Source of the DNA: Parasponia andersonii
Lineage: Eukaryota > Streptophyta > Magnoliopsida > Rosales > Cannabaceae
Assembly (NCBI GenBank): GCA_002914805.1
Contig: JXTB01000002.1
Coordinates: 2,409,100-2,473,099, forward strand
DNA length: 64,000 nucleotides
Reading direction: 5' to 3'
A program made the position numbers and the translations under genes. The notes beneath the pieces are model-generated. The model saw only the letters and a program-made list of their open reading frames with translations, was not told where the DNA came from and searched no databases. This document shows, one piece after another, positions 11,763 through 23,635 of the stretch; within the stretch, counting starts at the first letter, position 1; the number at the start of each line of letters is the position of its first letter.

Positions 11763-12487
11763 ATGGCGGCAAAATTCGATATTGAGAAGTTTAATGAGAA
11801 CAATTTCTCTTTATGGAAAATAAAGATAAAGGCAATCTTAAGAAAAGATAATTGCCTAGCAAGCAGCAATTGGGGAAAGGCCTGCTGAGATTACTGATGA
11901 TAAAAGGTGGGATGAGATGGATAGCAATGTTGTCGCTAACTTACATCTGGCACTAGCAGATAGAGTCCTGTCGAGCATTGAGGAGAAGAAGTCAGCCAAG
12001 GAGATATAGGATATACTGACAAAGTTATATCAGGCTAAGTCGCTTCACAATAAAATTTTCTTGAAGAGAAGGCTTTATACCTTTCGGATGGTAGAATTAA
12101 CAATAGTGACTGACCACATCAACACCCTCAATACTCTATTCTCACAGCTCATAACAATGGAGCATAAAATAGAAGATAATAAACATGCAGAAATCTTCAG
12201 AGTCTACCTGATTCGTATGATCAACTCATCATAAATATGACTAGCAATGCTACAACTCTAGTTTTCAACGATCTTACAGCTGCTGTTCTCGAAGAAGAAA
12301 ATCAGCGTAAGAATAAAGAAGACAGATTAGCAAGTTTACAGCAAGTAGAAACTTTGACAAAGAGAGAAAGATCAACGGAACATGGCCCCAGTGGGAGTCA
12401 GAGTCATGGTAGATCAAAGTCAAGAAGTAAGAAGAATATCAAGTATTATCACTGTGGCAAGAAAGGGCACGTCAAAAGGGAGTGTTA
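11763..12487 (+). pseudogene. copia gag, broken
   Basis: The capsid region starts at the ATG at 11763 (MAAKFDIEKFNENNFSLWK), typical of copia gag. The frame is lost near 11880 and contains further stops before the clean segment at 12237-12488. That segment ends with the zinc knuckle YYHCGKKGHVKREC. The first Cys of the usual C-x2-C-x4-H-x4-C pattern is Tyr (TAT for TGT), so the knuckle should not bind zinc normally. Confidence 0.8.
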
Positions 12488-12599
12488 GTAACTCAAGAAG
12501 AATGGAAATTTCAAAGAGAAGGACCCCGAGTCATCAAATGCTCAGGGGAATGTTGCAAATACTTCAGATGATGGAGAAATCCTGTATAGTGAAGTAGCA

Positions 12600-13944
12600 A
12601 TAATTTCTAAGGATAGATGACAGCTCACTGATGTTTGGTTAGTGGATTCACGAGCAACATGGCATATGACTTCTCACAGAGAATAGTTTCACACATATGA
12701 ACCTGTCTCTGGAGGATCTGTATTCATGGGTAACGATCATGTCTTAAAGATCTCTGGGATTGGTACTATCAAGATAAAGATGTACGATGATACTATTCGT
12801 ACTATTCAAGATGTGCGATATGTGAAGGGCCTGAAGAAAAATCTATTGTCTTTAGGAAAATTAGATAACCTTGGTTGCAAAACTTGTGTCAAAAATGGGA
12901 TCATGGATTATGAAGGGCGCGCTTGTAGTAATGAAGGCAGAGAAAATTGCAGTTAATCTATATATGCTTAAAGGAGATACACTGATGAAAGTTAAGGCAT
13001 CAGTTGCTTTAACAAATTCTGGAGAAGAATCAACGATAATGTGGCATCGTAAGCTTGGCCATATGTCGGAACGAGGCTTGAAGATTCTCTCTGAATGGAG
13101 GTTGCTTCCTGGTCTCACAAAGGTATCTTTACCCTTTTGTCAGTATTGTGTCATAAGCAAGCAGCATAGATTAAAGTTTAGTACATCCAGTTCTAGAAGT
13201 AAAAAAATGTTAGACTTGGTTCACTCTGATGTTTGGCAAGCACCGGTAATATCCCTAGGAGGAGCTAGATATTTTGTATCTTTTATTGATGATCACTCCA
13301 GAAGATGTTAGGTGTATCCTATCAAGAGGAAGGCAGATATGTTTTCAGTCTTTAAAATATTCAAAGCACGGATAGAGCATGAATCTGGAGAAAAGATCAA
13401 GTATTTAAGGACAGACAATGGAGGAGAATATACAAGCAATGAATTTGATAATTTCTGTCAACAAGAAGGTATCAAAAAGCAGTTCACAGTGGCGTACACT
13501 CCTCAATAAAATAGAGTGGTAGAGCAGATGAACAGAACCTTGTTGAAAAGAACAAGAGCAATGTTGAAAGCTGCAGGTCTACCCAAGACATTCTGGGCAG
13601 AAGCAGTCAAAACTGCCTGTTATGAGATTAATCGATCTCCATCAACAGTGATTGATCTGAAGACACCGATGGAGATGTGGACTGGTAAGTCAGCTGATTA
13701 TTCTCGCTTACATATGTTTGGATGTCTTGTGTATGTGATGTACAACGCTCTAGAAATCACAAAACTGGATTCAAAGTCCAGAATTTGTGTACTCTTGGGA
13801 TATGCTAATGGAGTCAAGGGATATCGCTTATGGGATCCCACTGTCCATAAGGTTATCATCAGCAGAGATGTGATATTTGCAGAGAATAAACTGCAAGAGA
13901 AGGGAGACGATAGCAGACCAGAAACTACTACAGTTCAGGTATAA
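12600..13944 (+). pseudogene. copia protease and integrase, broken
   Basis: The protease region reads WLVDSRATWHMT near 12638-12673, where the usual active site is D-[ST]-G-A, so Gly is replaced by Arg. The integrase follows: a zinc-binding region with MWHRKLGHMSERGL and CQYCVISKQH (13039-13165), then the DDE core with HSDVW, YLRTDNGGEYTS and VEQMNRTLLKR. In-frame stops fall at 13309-13311 (TAG where Trp fits) and 13507-13509 (TAA where Gln fits), plus stops near 12618 and 12685 upstream. Confidence 0.85.
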
Positions 13945-14172
13945 AAGAATACTGAAGATTCAGATTCTTCTGAAGTAGCACTAGAGTACGAAGTAGAAGA
14001 ACCAGTCGAGGAAGAGGCTTCTGAAATTCGTCGGTCAACTCGTGAGAGAAGAACACCGGCGTGGCACTCAGATTATATCACTTAGAGCAATATTGCATAC
14101 TATCTTCTAACAGAGGATGGAGAGCCAACAACTTTCCATGAAGCTACCAAAAGCCCGGATGTATCTCTATGG

Positions 14173-14925
14173 ATGACAGCAATGCAAGAAGAGATTGAAG
14201 CCCTTCACAAGAACAAGACATGGGATCTTATTTCGCTACCACAAAGAAGGAAGGCTATTGGCAATAAATGGGTCTACAAGATCAAGCGTGATAGTAATGA
14301 TCAAGTGGAGCAGTATCGTGTGAGATTGGTGGTAAAAGGATATGCTCAGAAAGAATGTATTGACTTCAATGAGATATTTTCACCTGTAGTTCGACTGACA
14401 ATAGTTAGAGTGGTTCTGACGATATGTGCTACATTTGACCTATATCTAGAGTAGCTAGATGTGAAAACTGTTTTTCTTCATGGAGAACTTGAAGAAGAGA
14501 TTTATATGCTCCAATCAGAAGGTTTTGCTGAAACAGGCAAGGAGAACTTGGTTTGCAGGTTGAACAAATCTCTATACAGTCTCAAACAGGCACCGAGGTG
14601 TTGGTATAAGAGATTTGATTCCTTCATCATAAGTCTTGGGTACAATAGACTCAGTTCAAACCACTGCACATACTTCAGGAGGTTTGATGAAGATAGTGAC
14701 TTCATTATCTTATTATTGTACGTAGATGACATGTTGGTAGCGGGTCCCAACAAAGACAGAATCCAAGAATTGAAGGCACAGTTAGCTAGGGAATTTGATA
14801 TGAAGGACTTGGGACCAGCAAACAAGATTCTAGTGATGCAAATTCACCGAGACAGAAGTAACAAGAAGATTCGGCTTTCTCAGAAGAATTATTTGAAGAA
14901 AATCTTGCGCCGCTTCAATATGTAA
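14173..14925 (+). pseudogene. copia reverse transcriptase, broken
   Basis: Recognised from NKWVYKIKRDSNDQVEQYR, the VKTVFLHGELEEEIYM block, SLYSLKQAPRCWYKRFD and the catalytic YVDDMLVAG (near 14716-14745), in standard copia order. A TAG at 14452-14454 separates the fingers from the palm, and TAA at 14923-14925 ends the frame just before the RNase H part. Confidence 0.9.
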
Positions 14926-14934
14926 GATTATAAG

Positions 14935-15684
14935 TTGATTTCTATCCCACTTCCTGTTAACTTCAAGTTATCCTCTGGAATATGTCCTAGCAATGAAGCA
15001 GAGAGGATAGAAATGTCTCGAGTACCGTATGCATCAGTAGTAGGAAGCCTAATGTTCACTATGATATATACAAGACCAAACATTGCACAAGCAGTGGGAG
15101 CGGTTAGTCGATATATGGCGAATCCTGGTGGAGAGCATTGGAATACTGTGAAGAGAATTTTGAGATACATCAAAGGAACCTCAGATGCTGAATTATGTTA
15201 CGGAAGATCAGAATTTGCTATCAGAGGATATATTGATTCAGATTTTGCAGGTGATCTTGACAAACGAAAATCTACTATAGGCTATATGTTTACTCTTGCA
15301 AAAGGAGCTGTAAGCTGAGTTTCAAAACTGCAAACTGTTGTGGCTTTATCTACAACAGAAGCAGAATACATGGTAGCTACACAAACTTGTAAAGAGGCTA
15401 TTTGGATTCAAAGGTTATTGGAGGAGCTCGGGCGCAAACAAGAAAAGATTCCTCTATTTTGTGACAGTCAGAGTGCCTTATATGTTAGAAGGAATCCAGC
15501 CTTTCATTCTAGGACAAAGCACATTGGCGTTCAATATCACTTTGTTCGAGAAGTAGTAGAAGATAGAAGTGTAGACATGAAGAAGATTCACACAAAGGAA
15601 AACCTAGCAGATACTTTAATCAAACCAATCAACACTGACAAGTTCCAATGGTGTAGATCCTTATATGGCCTAGCAGAAATATAA
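14935..15684 (+). pseudogene. copia RNase H, broken
   Basis: It includes the linker with SRVPYASVVGSLMF (about 15015-15056), the DSDFAGDLDKRKSTIGYMF core and ALSTTEAEYMVATQ. The C-terminal part has HTKENLADTLIKPI. A TGA at 15316-15318 falls where Trp fits in the SW(V)SK motif. The rest of the domain is intact to the TAA at 15682-15684. Confidence 0.88.
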
Positions 15685-15758
15685 GAAGCATGAAGAATTG
15701 ACAAAGGAAGAAAAGAGAGATTCATCAAGTGTGAAGACATGATTAAAATCAAGTCTTC

Positions 15759-15769
15759 AAGTGGGAGAA
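15759..15769 (+). other. polypurine tract of copia element
   Basis: AAGTGGGAGAA directly precedes the 3' LTR, the standard copia plus-strand primer. Confidence 0.88.
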
Positions 15770-16330
15770 TATTGAACAAATCAATAATTGCAGCTCACTA
15801 ATAAGCCACAATAAGAACAGTGAAAAGGCAACTGCAATAGGAATAGTAAAAAGGGAAGCCGCAATAGGAATAGTAAAAAGGGTAGCCGCAATAGCAATAG
15901 TGAAAAGAGCAGCCGTAATAGCAATAGTAAAAGATGGTGTTCACACCACCTTTCAAGTTCTATAAATACGGAGAGCTTCATCGCTTGTTTAATATCCCAT
16001 TCTAAATCCTCTTCCTTTCTAAGAGAGAATTAAAGGTTAGGAATTCCTCTTGGTGTCCCACTTGTTTTCTCCTAAATTGTTTAGAGAGAGTGTTTTTTCC
16101 TATTTCAAGAGAGAGAGGGGTTCATTTATTCTCTCATTATATTTAGAAAGAAGTGAGTTGTAATCTCCTTTTCATAGTGAAATTCTTCACAGTCTTATCC
16201 GTAGATGTAGCCTAAATTGGATGAACCATGCTAATTTTTTTGCGTGCCTTATTTTTTTCATTTTATCAAAATTTTTTCAACTCATATTTTAGCTATATGT
16301 TATCACTTCCGCAGAGTCGATCTCCTAACA
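15770..16330 (+). repeat. 3' LTR of copia element
   Basis: It matches 11086-11647 over its length, with TA at its start, the same minisatellite, the same TATA box and the CCTAACA end, followed by CCTAT. Confidence 0.93.
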
Positions 16331-18451
16331 CCTATTTTATGCTAGCATATCTAATATAACTTATCGAAACTTACTTAGCCATATCTTCACTTTTTCACTT
16401 ACTTCTACATGTTCATCTATTCACGTACATCAAATTCTATTTCATCTCAGACCCGTAGTGTGATTCGGTGGACTGTACTTGGTTGACACATGTTGCACAT
16501 TAGTCCAGACGTTACACACGTTCGAGCACAGTTGAATGCTAACCTTGTTTCTTAAAGTTGCTTTTATCGTGATTAGCTAGTTCTTATGCACCATGTACAA
16601 CCTTTGTAGAGATGTATATTTTTACCCTCTACATTACCTATGTAACATGAGTTCATGCGCATAAGTTAAATGTAATTTCTGTTTTGAGTTGATGGCACGA
16701 ATGAATTTTCTGATTTATAGTAATTTGGTCCTTGGATTGTCTACATCGTAATCTGTTGTTAAATTTTTAAACAAAACTTAGAGTGACGATCACGTGGTGG
16801 TATCTGAAAGTGTATTTGAAAGATAATTTCGAAATTTTAAATATAAAAATGAACAATCACATTTTTTTTTTATAAATTTGCAACTCTAAAAACTCTAAAA
16901 AAATTTGAAGAAAACATATTTTATTCTCTTTAAATCTTTTTGTTTGATTTATTTTATTTTAATTGTAGATGCTACAATATTCTGTTCAATTGTGCTTTTG
17001 GTTAATTTTTTAATACCAGATTACAATTCAGACAATATATAGATCAAATTACTACAAATAAAAAAATTTAGAAATTTAATTACTCAAATTAAGATTTTGA
17101 GAACCAAATTGCAACAACAGTGATAATTCAGTAACCATTTATTCTATCAACCCATTTGTTTTATATAAGTAGAATCTTTACCAATAAAAAAAAACCAAAA
17201 AATTAAAATACTTTATAGGAATTCGAAAAGATATTAGAAAATAGCGGTTTTGTTGGAAAGAAAGTGGTGCTTGTAGAATCGACGTGTCTTTTTAAATTGG
17301 AAAGTTTGCAGTCATTTGGTACCCAAACGACATAATGTTATTCAACTAATTTGAAACATTTCTAAATTTTAAATTTACGGCAAACGGTGAAACCCATTAC
17401 ATGAATGGATGTCATTCGGTACAGTAGTGGTTCGTCTCACTTTTCTATATGTGGTCTTCTAAATCTCTTCTCCCAAATGTCAAGAAAGAGTTAACTTTAA
17501 GACTCATAATTAAAAATATAAAGTTCCTAAGTAATTTTTTAGATGCAACTATTGTATTTTATTTTAATTTTTTATTTGTGGGTTTTCGGGTTTGGGTTGA
17601 ACCCAAACGAAAATATGTAAATTGTAACTGAAATGAAAATTATTTAGTTCAAGTTGGGTTAAACACAAAAATTTCGGATCTTATCAGACAGACAGGTTGA
17701 GTTTTCAGGTGATTTGTGTCCCCTAGCAAACTCTACTTCTCTTTTCACCTTGCTCGACCATGCTCACAAATAGAAACTTTGACATTATCTAACCACATTT
17801 TAAGTAATTGTAGTAAGAATATTCTCAAAAAAAAAAAAAAATCATAGAATAGAGGATAGAAATGATTGTGCCGACTGATTTATTTATTTTTATTCATAAA
17901 CATCATCATTTGTTTGGGTCAATTATAAATCTATTCCTTATAGTTTTTATTCTTCTTAAATTCAACCTTATGTTCTTGAAAACTTAAAATTTAATTTTAG
18001 GAAAAAACTTTAACCGATGAAAATATACTCTTATTTAAGTGTATTGAGACCGAAATTATTTTCAAATAGCTTTTAGATTAGTAGAAATCTATTATTTTTT
18101 TTGTTTTTTGTTTTAATGGAAGGAATGTTAGATAACAACTTTCTATTAATTTCAAAACTGTTTCGAAATTATTTTTGTTAAAATCTTAATTATTTTTCCC
18201 TAGAATTAAATTTTATGAGTCTGAAATTAAAATTGGTCAGGGGATGAAATGTAGTTTTAAAAAATGCAGGCGTAAATTTTGAAATAAAAAACTACAGGGG
18301 ATGTATTTGTAATTACTCCTTCCTCCCAAGTTCACCTCCTTGCTTCTCCGATTTGCAGCCGCGCTCTTTCACACAATACTCAGATTCCAATCTTCAAACC
18401 TTCATATAACGCTTCTCTCTACTCCTCATTTCATCTCCAAATCTTGTATTG
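16331..18451. other. intergenic DNA, no gene recognised
   Basis: Strongly AT-rich. Nothing coding is seen. The last few hundred bases would hold the promoter and 5' UTR of the PPR gene, but I could not pick a convincing TATA box. Confidence 0.5.
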
Positions 18452-20815
18452 ATGAGGATTCGATGTGGCGTTTTAGGCTCTCTCCGCCAAAACTCCAATA
18501 CCCAGTTCAGATACCTCACCATAGAAGCCAAAGAACCAGACTTTACCCAAGTCGCCATGGAAGTTTCCAAGATCACTCGAACAAGACCCAGGTGGGAGCA
18601 CACCCTTATGTCTGAATACCCTTCTTTCGATTTCTCTGACCCCAGGTTCTTTCGGGAGCTTTTGAAGCACCAAAACAATGCGTTTCTTTCGCTTCGGTTC
18701 TTCACATGGGTAAGCTCTAATCCCGGATTTTCTCCCGATTCAATTTCGTGTAATGCGCTTTTTGGATCCTTGGTTGAAGCTAAGGCTTGTAATGCTGCGA
18801 AATTTTTTCTTAAGCGGACTGGTTTCAGTCCTGAACCGGGCTCATTGGAGTGTTATATTCGGTGTCTTTGTGAGAATGGATTGGTTGAGGAAGCCCTTGA
18901 TGTTTTTGCTAAGTTGAAAGGTGATGGAGTGTGTTTATCAACCATGACTTGGAATAAGGCTTTGATGGGTTGTCTTAGAATTAAGAGGACTGATCTTTTT
19001 TGGCAAATTTATCAACAAATGATGGAGTCTGGTGTTAGAACGGATGTTGAGACTGTTGGGTACCTCATTCGAGCTTTCTGTGATGAGAATCAAGTTTTTA
19101 AGGCTTATGAACTGGTTAGGCAGGTTTCGGAAGACGGGTTGGCTCCTGAAAATGCTTCTTTTAACAGATTGCTATCAGGGTTTAGTAAGAATGAGGACTA
19201 TGACAGATTGTCCGAAGTCCTCCATATGATGATTGCGATAAATCGTAATCCGGATGTTTATTCGTATCAGGAAGTGATCAATGGACTTTGCAAGAACCGA
19301 AAGGTGTTTGAGGGGTTTCGAGTTTTCAATGACCTCAAGGATAGAGGATATTTTCCAGATAGGGTAATGTATACGACAATGATTCATGGTTTTTGTTCTA
19401 TGGGTTCGATCGGGGAAGCTAGGAAGCTTTGGTTTGAGATGATTCAAAAGGGTTATCTTCCAAATGAATACACATACAGCACATTGCTTCATACTTTCTC
19501 TGGGAGGGGCTATTATTGGCGGGCTAGAAAGTTGTACAAGGAGATGCGTGATAAAGGTTATGGAGACACAGTGGTGAGTTACAACATAATGTCCAAATTG
19601 CTCTGTAATGCTCGTCTGGAAGAAATGGCCCAGAAAGGTGTTGCTTCTGATTTAAAGATTTATAATTGTCTAATACGAGGCTTTTGTGAAAAGGGGTATA
19701 TAAGTAAGAGCATTAGGCTATTAAATCAGCTCTTCGCCCTGGGTTTACAACCATCTTCTTCGTCTTACACCCTTCTAATAAAAAAGCTTTGTCGGGTAGG
19801 AGACAAGAAAGAGGCAAAGAAGCTATTATATTGGCTCTTGGCCAAGGGTTTACAACCATCGTCTTCCTTATACACTCCTCCAATAAAGAAACTACTAATA
19901 AAAAGGCTTTGTCAGGTGGGAAACATGAAAGCAGCAAAGAAGTTGTGGGATGGGATGATGGCCCAGAAGGGTGTTGCCCCTGATTTAAATACTTATAATT
20001 GTCTAATACGGGGCTTTTGTAAGAAGGGGAAGATAGAGCAAAGCATTAAGCTGTTAAATCAGCTCTTGGCCAAGGGTTTACTACCATCGTCTTCGTTTTA
20101 CACTCTTCCAATAGAAAAGCTTTGTCAGATGGGAGACATGAAAGCAGCAAAGAAGTTGTGGGATGAGATGATGGCCCAGAAGGGTGTTGCTCCTGATTTA
20201 AATACTTATAATTGTCTAATACGAGGCTTTTGTAAGAAGGGGAAGATAGAGGAAAGCATTGAGCTATTAAATCAGCTATTGGCCAAGGGTTTACAACCAT
20301 CTTCGTCATCTTACACTCCTCTAATAGAAAAACTTTGTCAGGTGGGAGACATGAAAGCAGCAAAGAAGCTATCAAACCTGCTCTTGGCCAAGGGTTTACA
20401 ACCATCGTCTTCGTTTTACACTTCTCTAATAGAAAAGCTTTGTCAGGTGGGAGACATGAAAGCAGCAAAGAAGTTGTGGGATGAGATGACTAATGTTGGT
20501 TTGGAACCAATGATCTACACTTGTGATATGTTTGTGATAGGATATTGTGATATAGGAGATCTTGCTGAGGGTATGGAATGGCTGGTAATGATGTTGAAGA
20601 ATCAGCTCAAACCAAAGGAGCAAACGTTTTTGAGACTGCTAGAAAGTTTTTCTGGAAGAGATCGGTTGGTTGATTCTTTGCTTATTGTAGATTATATGTT
20701 TAAGACAGGTTATAAACTCCAAAGAGGCATGTTGGGACTTCTGGTCTATAAGCTTTGCCAAAGGAATCCCCCTTTTGTTGGAAAATATTTAGAGGAGATC
20801 TTAGAGAGAACTTGA
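18452..20815 (+). CDS. P-class pentatricopeptide repeat (PPR) protein
   Basis: This is an intronless gene for a 787-residue protein. PPR proteins bind organelle RNA, one base per 35-residue helix-turn-helix motif, and act in RNA processing, stability or editing. The ATG at 18452 is chosen; the first ATG codon follows a TTG. The N-terminus is rich in Arg and Ser and poor in acidic residues for about 25 residues, which suggests an organelle (perhaps mitochondrial) presequence. Typical motifs are seen from about residue 100 on, such as TYNCLIRGFCKKGKIEESIE. Residues about 392-690 hold near-identical repeated motifs. One motif before residue 392 is shortened (CNARLEEMAQKG) and a 5-residue insertion (LLIKR) occurs in another. 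No DYW or E domain is present. By memory it resembles the Arabidopsis At5g18950 type; that assignment is tentative. Confidence 0.93.
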   Translation: MRIRCGVLGSLRQNSNTQFRYLTIEAKEPDFTQVAMEVSKITRTRPRWEHTLMSEYPSFDFSDPRFFRELLKHQNNAFLSLRFFTWVSSNPGFSPDSISCNALFGSLVEAKACNAAKFFLKRTGFSPEPGSLECYIRCLCENGLVEEALDVFAKLKGDGVCLSTMTWNKALMGCLRIKRTDLFWQIYQQMMESGVRTDVETVGYLIRAFCDENQVFKAYELVRQVSEDGLAPENASFNRLLSGFSKNEDYDRLSEVLHMMIAINRNPDVYSYQEVINGLCKNRKVFEGFRVFNDLKDRGYFPDRVMYTTMIHGFCSMGSIGEARKLWFEMIQKGYLPNEYTYSTLLHTFSGRGYYWRARKLYKEMRDKGYGDTVVSYNIMSKLLCNARLEEMAQKGVASDLKIYNCLIRGFCEKGYISKSIRLLNQLFALGLQPSSSSYTLLIKKLCRVGDKKEAKKLLYWLLAKGLQPSSSLYTPPIKKLLIKRLCQVGNMKAAKKLWDGMMAQKGVAPDLNTYNCLIRGFCKKGKIEQSIKLLNQLLAKGLLPSSSFYTLPIEKLCQMGDMKAAKKLWDEMMAQKGVAPDLNTYNCLIRGFCKKGKIEESIELLNQLLAKGLQPSSSSYTPLIEKLCQVGDMKAAKKLSNLLLAKGLQPSSSFYTSLIEKLCQVGDMKAAKKLWDEMTNVGLEPMIYTCDMFVIGYCDIGDLAEGMEWLVMMLKNQLKPKEQTFLRLLESFSGRDRLVDSLLIVDYMFKTGYKLQRGMLGLLVYKLCQRNPPFVGKYLEEILERT
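19625..20483 (+). repeat. recently duplicated PPR motif block
   Basis: Three tandem units start with the codons for MAQKGVA at 19625, 19958 and 20171. The spacing is 333 and then 213 bases; the 213-base unit encodes two motifs (71 residues). The first and third units carry an additional LLAKGLQPSSS-type motif. Nucleotide identity between units is very high, for example the repeated GACATGAAAGCAGCAAAGAA, so the duplications are recent. All units stay in frame. Confidence 0.92.
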
Positions 20816-23635
20816 GTATCAAGCTTTTCTTGGTATTGTGTAATTTATTGATGAGAAACAAATTAATGGAAGTGGGTTCTTTTTTTTTTTAGGTAGTTTA
20901 ACAACTGAAGTCAGTTAAAGCCTTAATTGTGCATTTAATGTTGTCACTAAATATAGATGAGATTTAACAGCCAATAAATGGTAGATTACATACTTGTTCT
21001 ATATTTTTGGCCCCAGAAATTCTTCAGTATAGATTTGTGATAAGTGTCCAAAATTCGCAGGCGCCATCTATTCCATTTTCTATACTTGTTCTTTCCAGCC
21101 TTAGTAATCCAGACTTGCCACTTGTGTATTTTATCAATGAAAGCGGCATCATCTTTATGCGCTAAGTCATGGGGGAATTCCGTCACCGTCTAACACCAAG
21201 CTGCATATAAAGGTGACTATATTCATAGTTAATGTTGAATGCTTTATATCCTCATACCATGTGCAGTTTGTATAATTTTACAGAATTATTTAGGCTCTGT
21301 AACCTCATATCATATGACTGCAGTCGATGTTCTTTTTACCCGTACAGCACATGTGAGTAAAGGGCTGCTCTCCTAGTATGCATTTGTCTGTGAAAGATAG
21401 ATGCTTCACATTCTCATATCGCGTGCATTTCACGTGAATACATGATATTATGGTTCGAGCTTGTTTATGTAATCCCTACTTCTGTTACTGTTGCTCTTTG
21501 TCATGTGTCTATGTACTTAATTCTGGGGACACAACTCGTAAACTCACCAGCATCATAAACTTGGTATTATTTCTTAGAAACTAGGTACAAGTCAAGTTAA
21601 TGTTCTTCTTCTTTTACTTATGATGTTTGTGAAGCCATCTCTTTTTTTCTTCTCTTTGTTTTCATCATATACTTCAGTATCTCATTGAATAACAGATTTT
21701 CCTACAAGGCCTGGACAGTAATCTGTAATTGTTCAGTTTGGTGTACTTGTATCATGTTAAATTTCTGGTTTCAAATTTCCATGCCATTTTACAAACCAAG
21801 GTTGGAGTTTCCCCTATTTCTTTGAGTAAATGAAACTTTGGAGGTTGACTTTGTGTATTGATTACATTTTACATACTAGAGTATGTTAGATTAAAGTGGA
21901 TACCAAAAACTTCCTCTAGTGATGCTCCTCACAAATTACCTATAGGTCATGTTTACTAATTTGTAAAATGAATGGAGATGAATAAGAAACGAGTGAAAAA
22001 TGATGTAATTCTTTCGGAGAATTATCAATTTGACCATCTTTTAATATTTGTGATGAAAAAATGGATAATTTATAAATCATTTTGTCATGTTATTTAATGA
22101 ATATTTCATAATTCTAAAATTATCCTTGACTCGATCTTAGTTGAAAATTTTCGACTAAGTCAAAAAAATTAAAAGTAACGGAGGTGGCGTCGGAAAGACG
22201 ACCGACTATGTTTGATTGGGGTTGAAATCTTTCGATTACGGTTGAACACCAGTCGAATGCGGTCAAAAATTTTGACCGGTGGATTCGATCTTAGTCGAAA
22301 ATGTTCGACTGAGGTCGAAATTTTTCAACCACCAGTTAAAAAATAACCAGAACAATTAAGAGAGGTGGTTGAAATTTTCGACCCTAGTCATGCGGAAGCA
22401 CCGCTGCCAAGGTCGAGAATAGGTCTTGTGGTGGCAATAACTAAAGTAGTTTGTTGTGGTGGCAATAACTAAAGTAGTTTGATGTTTGTTAAAAAAATAG
22501 GATATTCAAATAATTTTACACGTGTGGCGTGATAATTAAGATTAATTTTAAAAATATTATCGAGTTTTCACAAAAATTTAGTAGATTAGTGGGCGTAAAT
22601 TCCCCAATTCGTTTTCATATATTTAGTACCTATTTACGTTGAAAAAAGAATGCATTTCTCCTTCGTTACGACTAATAAACTAAATAACAACTTTGTTTCA
22701 TTTTCTTTGTCGCCCTTCTCTGTTCGGTGTGTGCCTAGGAGGCTCTGAGAAAGTAGAGGTGGCTTCTTGGTTATATCTATGTCACTGTCATTGACCTGTC
22801 ATTATAATGCCTGTCTGATTGTGGTATTTATTATCTATTCCTTGTTTTTTATTTTGACGGACTAAATTAAAATATTTGTCTCATTCTATAATCTATTTCT
22901 ATGCAAGCAATTCCTTTACTTTGGCTTTAGCTATAGCAATCATAGGAATGCACATACTTAAATTTCTGGCCTTATTGATTCTGTTAACAAGTAGTTTGTT
23001 GCTATTACAACACAATTTTTAAGTGGGATTTATGAACACGTACGACCTTTCTAAAATTTTAATCCTGATTTTTGGTTCTGTAAATTTATATTTTTGGTTT
23101 GCGTAAAAATCATGAATACAAATAGAGAAAAGTTAATATTTCGGGTAGTTTTTGTGTGAGTATATATCTACTTTTTAAACAAATAAATAAATAACTAAAT
23201 TGGTACACGATAATGTTATTTTCCAAACATAACAAAAATAAACTTTTTTTTTTTGAAAAAAAAAATCAGAAATGAAAAATATTTGGCATATTACTTTTGG
23301 ATTTTTTTGAATTGAATGTGCTCATGTAATTTCGCAGAAGTCCCAAAAAGCTCAATGCCCTTTGATTGGATCAATCCAACGGCTGTGATACTAGTAGGAA
23401 ACATAAGCTGTCTCACCCGGAACTTATTCGTTTCCACCACTACCTCTCACCAGTTGTCATTTTTCTTATTTATTTATTGATTTATTAATTAGTTGCAATA
23501 TTATCTCCACCAACCACAAAATAATGAAGAAAGAGAGAGCCTGAAGTCGGTCCTTGTATAATTTTCTCGCTCTGAAAATTTTCCCGGAAAAAAAAAAAAA
23601 AGAAAAGAAGAAGATAGATTCAGAGAGAGAGAGAG
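20816..23635. other. intergenic DNA between PPR and LIFEGUARD genes
   Basis: The first few hundred bases should contain the PPR 3' UTR. A segment at about 22100-22400 is rich in TCGA-type words, recurring in both orientations (TTTCGACT, GGTCGAAA, GGTTGAAA), perhaps a decayed DNA transposon. The last 60 bases before 23636 are GA-rich (GAGAGAGAGAGAG), a common feature of plant 5' UTRs. Confidence 0.5.
22426..22481. repeat. perfect 28-bp tandem duplication
   Basis: Two head-to-tail copies (22426-22453 and 22454-22481) begin TTGTGGTGGCAATAACTAAA. They are identical, so the duplication is young. Confidence 0.9.

Larger units (their letters stand above)
11086..16330 (+). mobile_element. Ty1/copia retrotransposon, complete but inactivated
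   Basis: This is a 5.2-kb element with LTRs at 11086-11647 and 15770-16330, a perfect 5-bp target duplication CCTAT (11081-11085 and 16331-16335), a tRNA-iMet PBS and a purine tract. The domain order is gag, protease, integrase, reverse transcriptase, RNase H. Integrase before RT defines Ty1/copia. The coding region is split by many stops, several at positions where Trp (TGG) or Gln (CAA/CAG) would fit, so it looks methylated and decayed rather than recombined. Its structure is otherwise intact, including both boundaries. Confidence 0.95.

Noticed and set aside
20986-21186. Minus-strand frame of 66 codons downstream of the PPR gene
   Set aside because: No recognised family, no splice partner and a likely overlap with the PPR 3' region.
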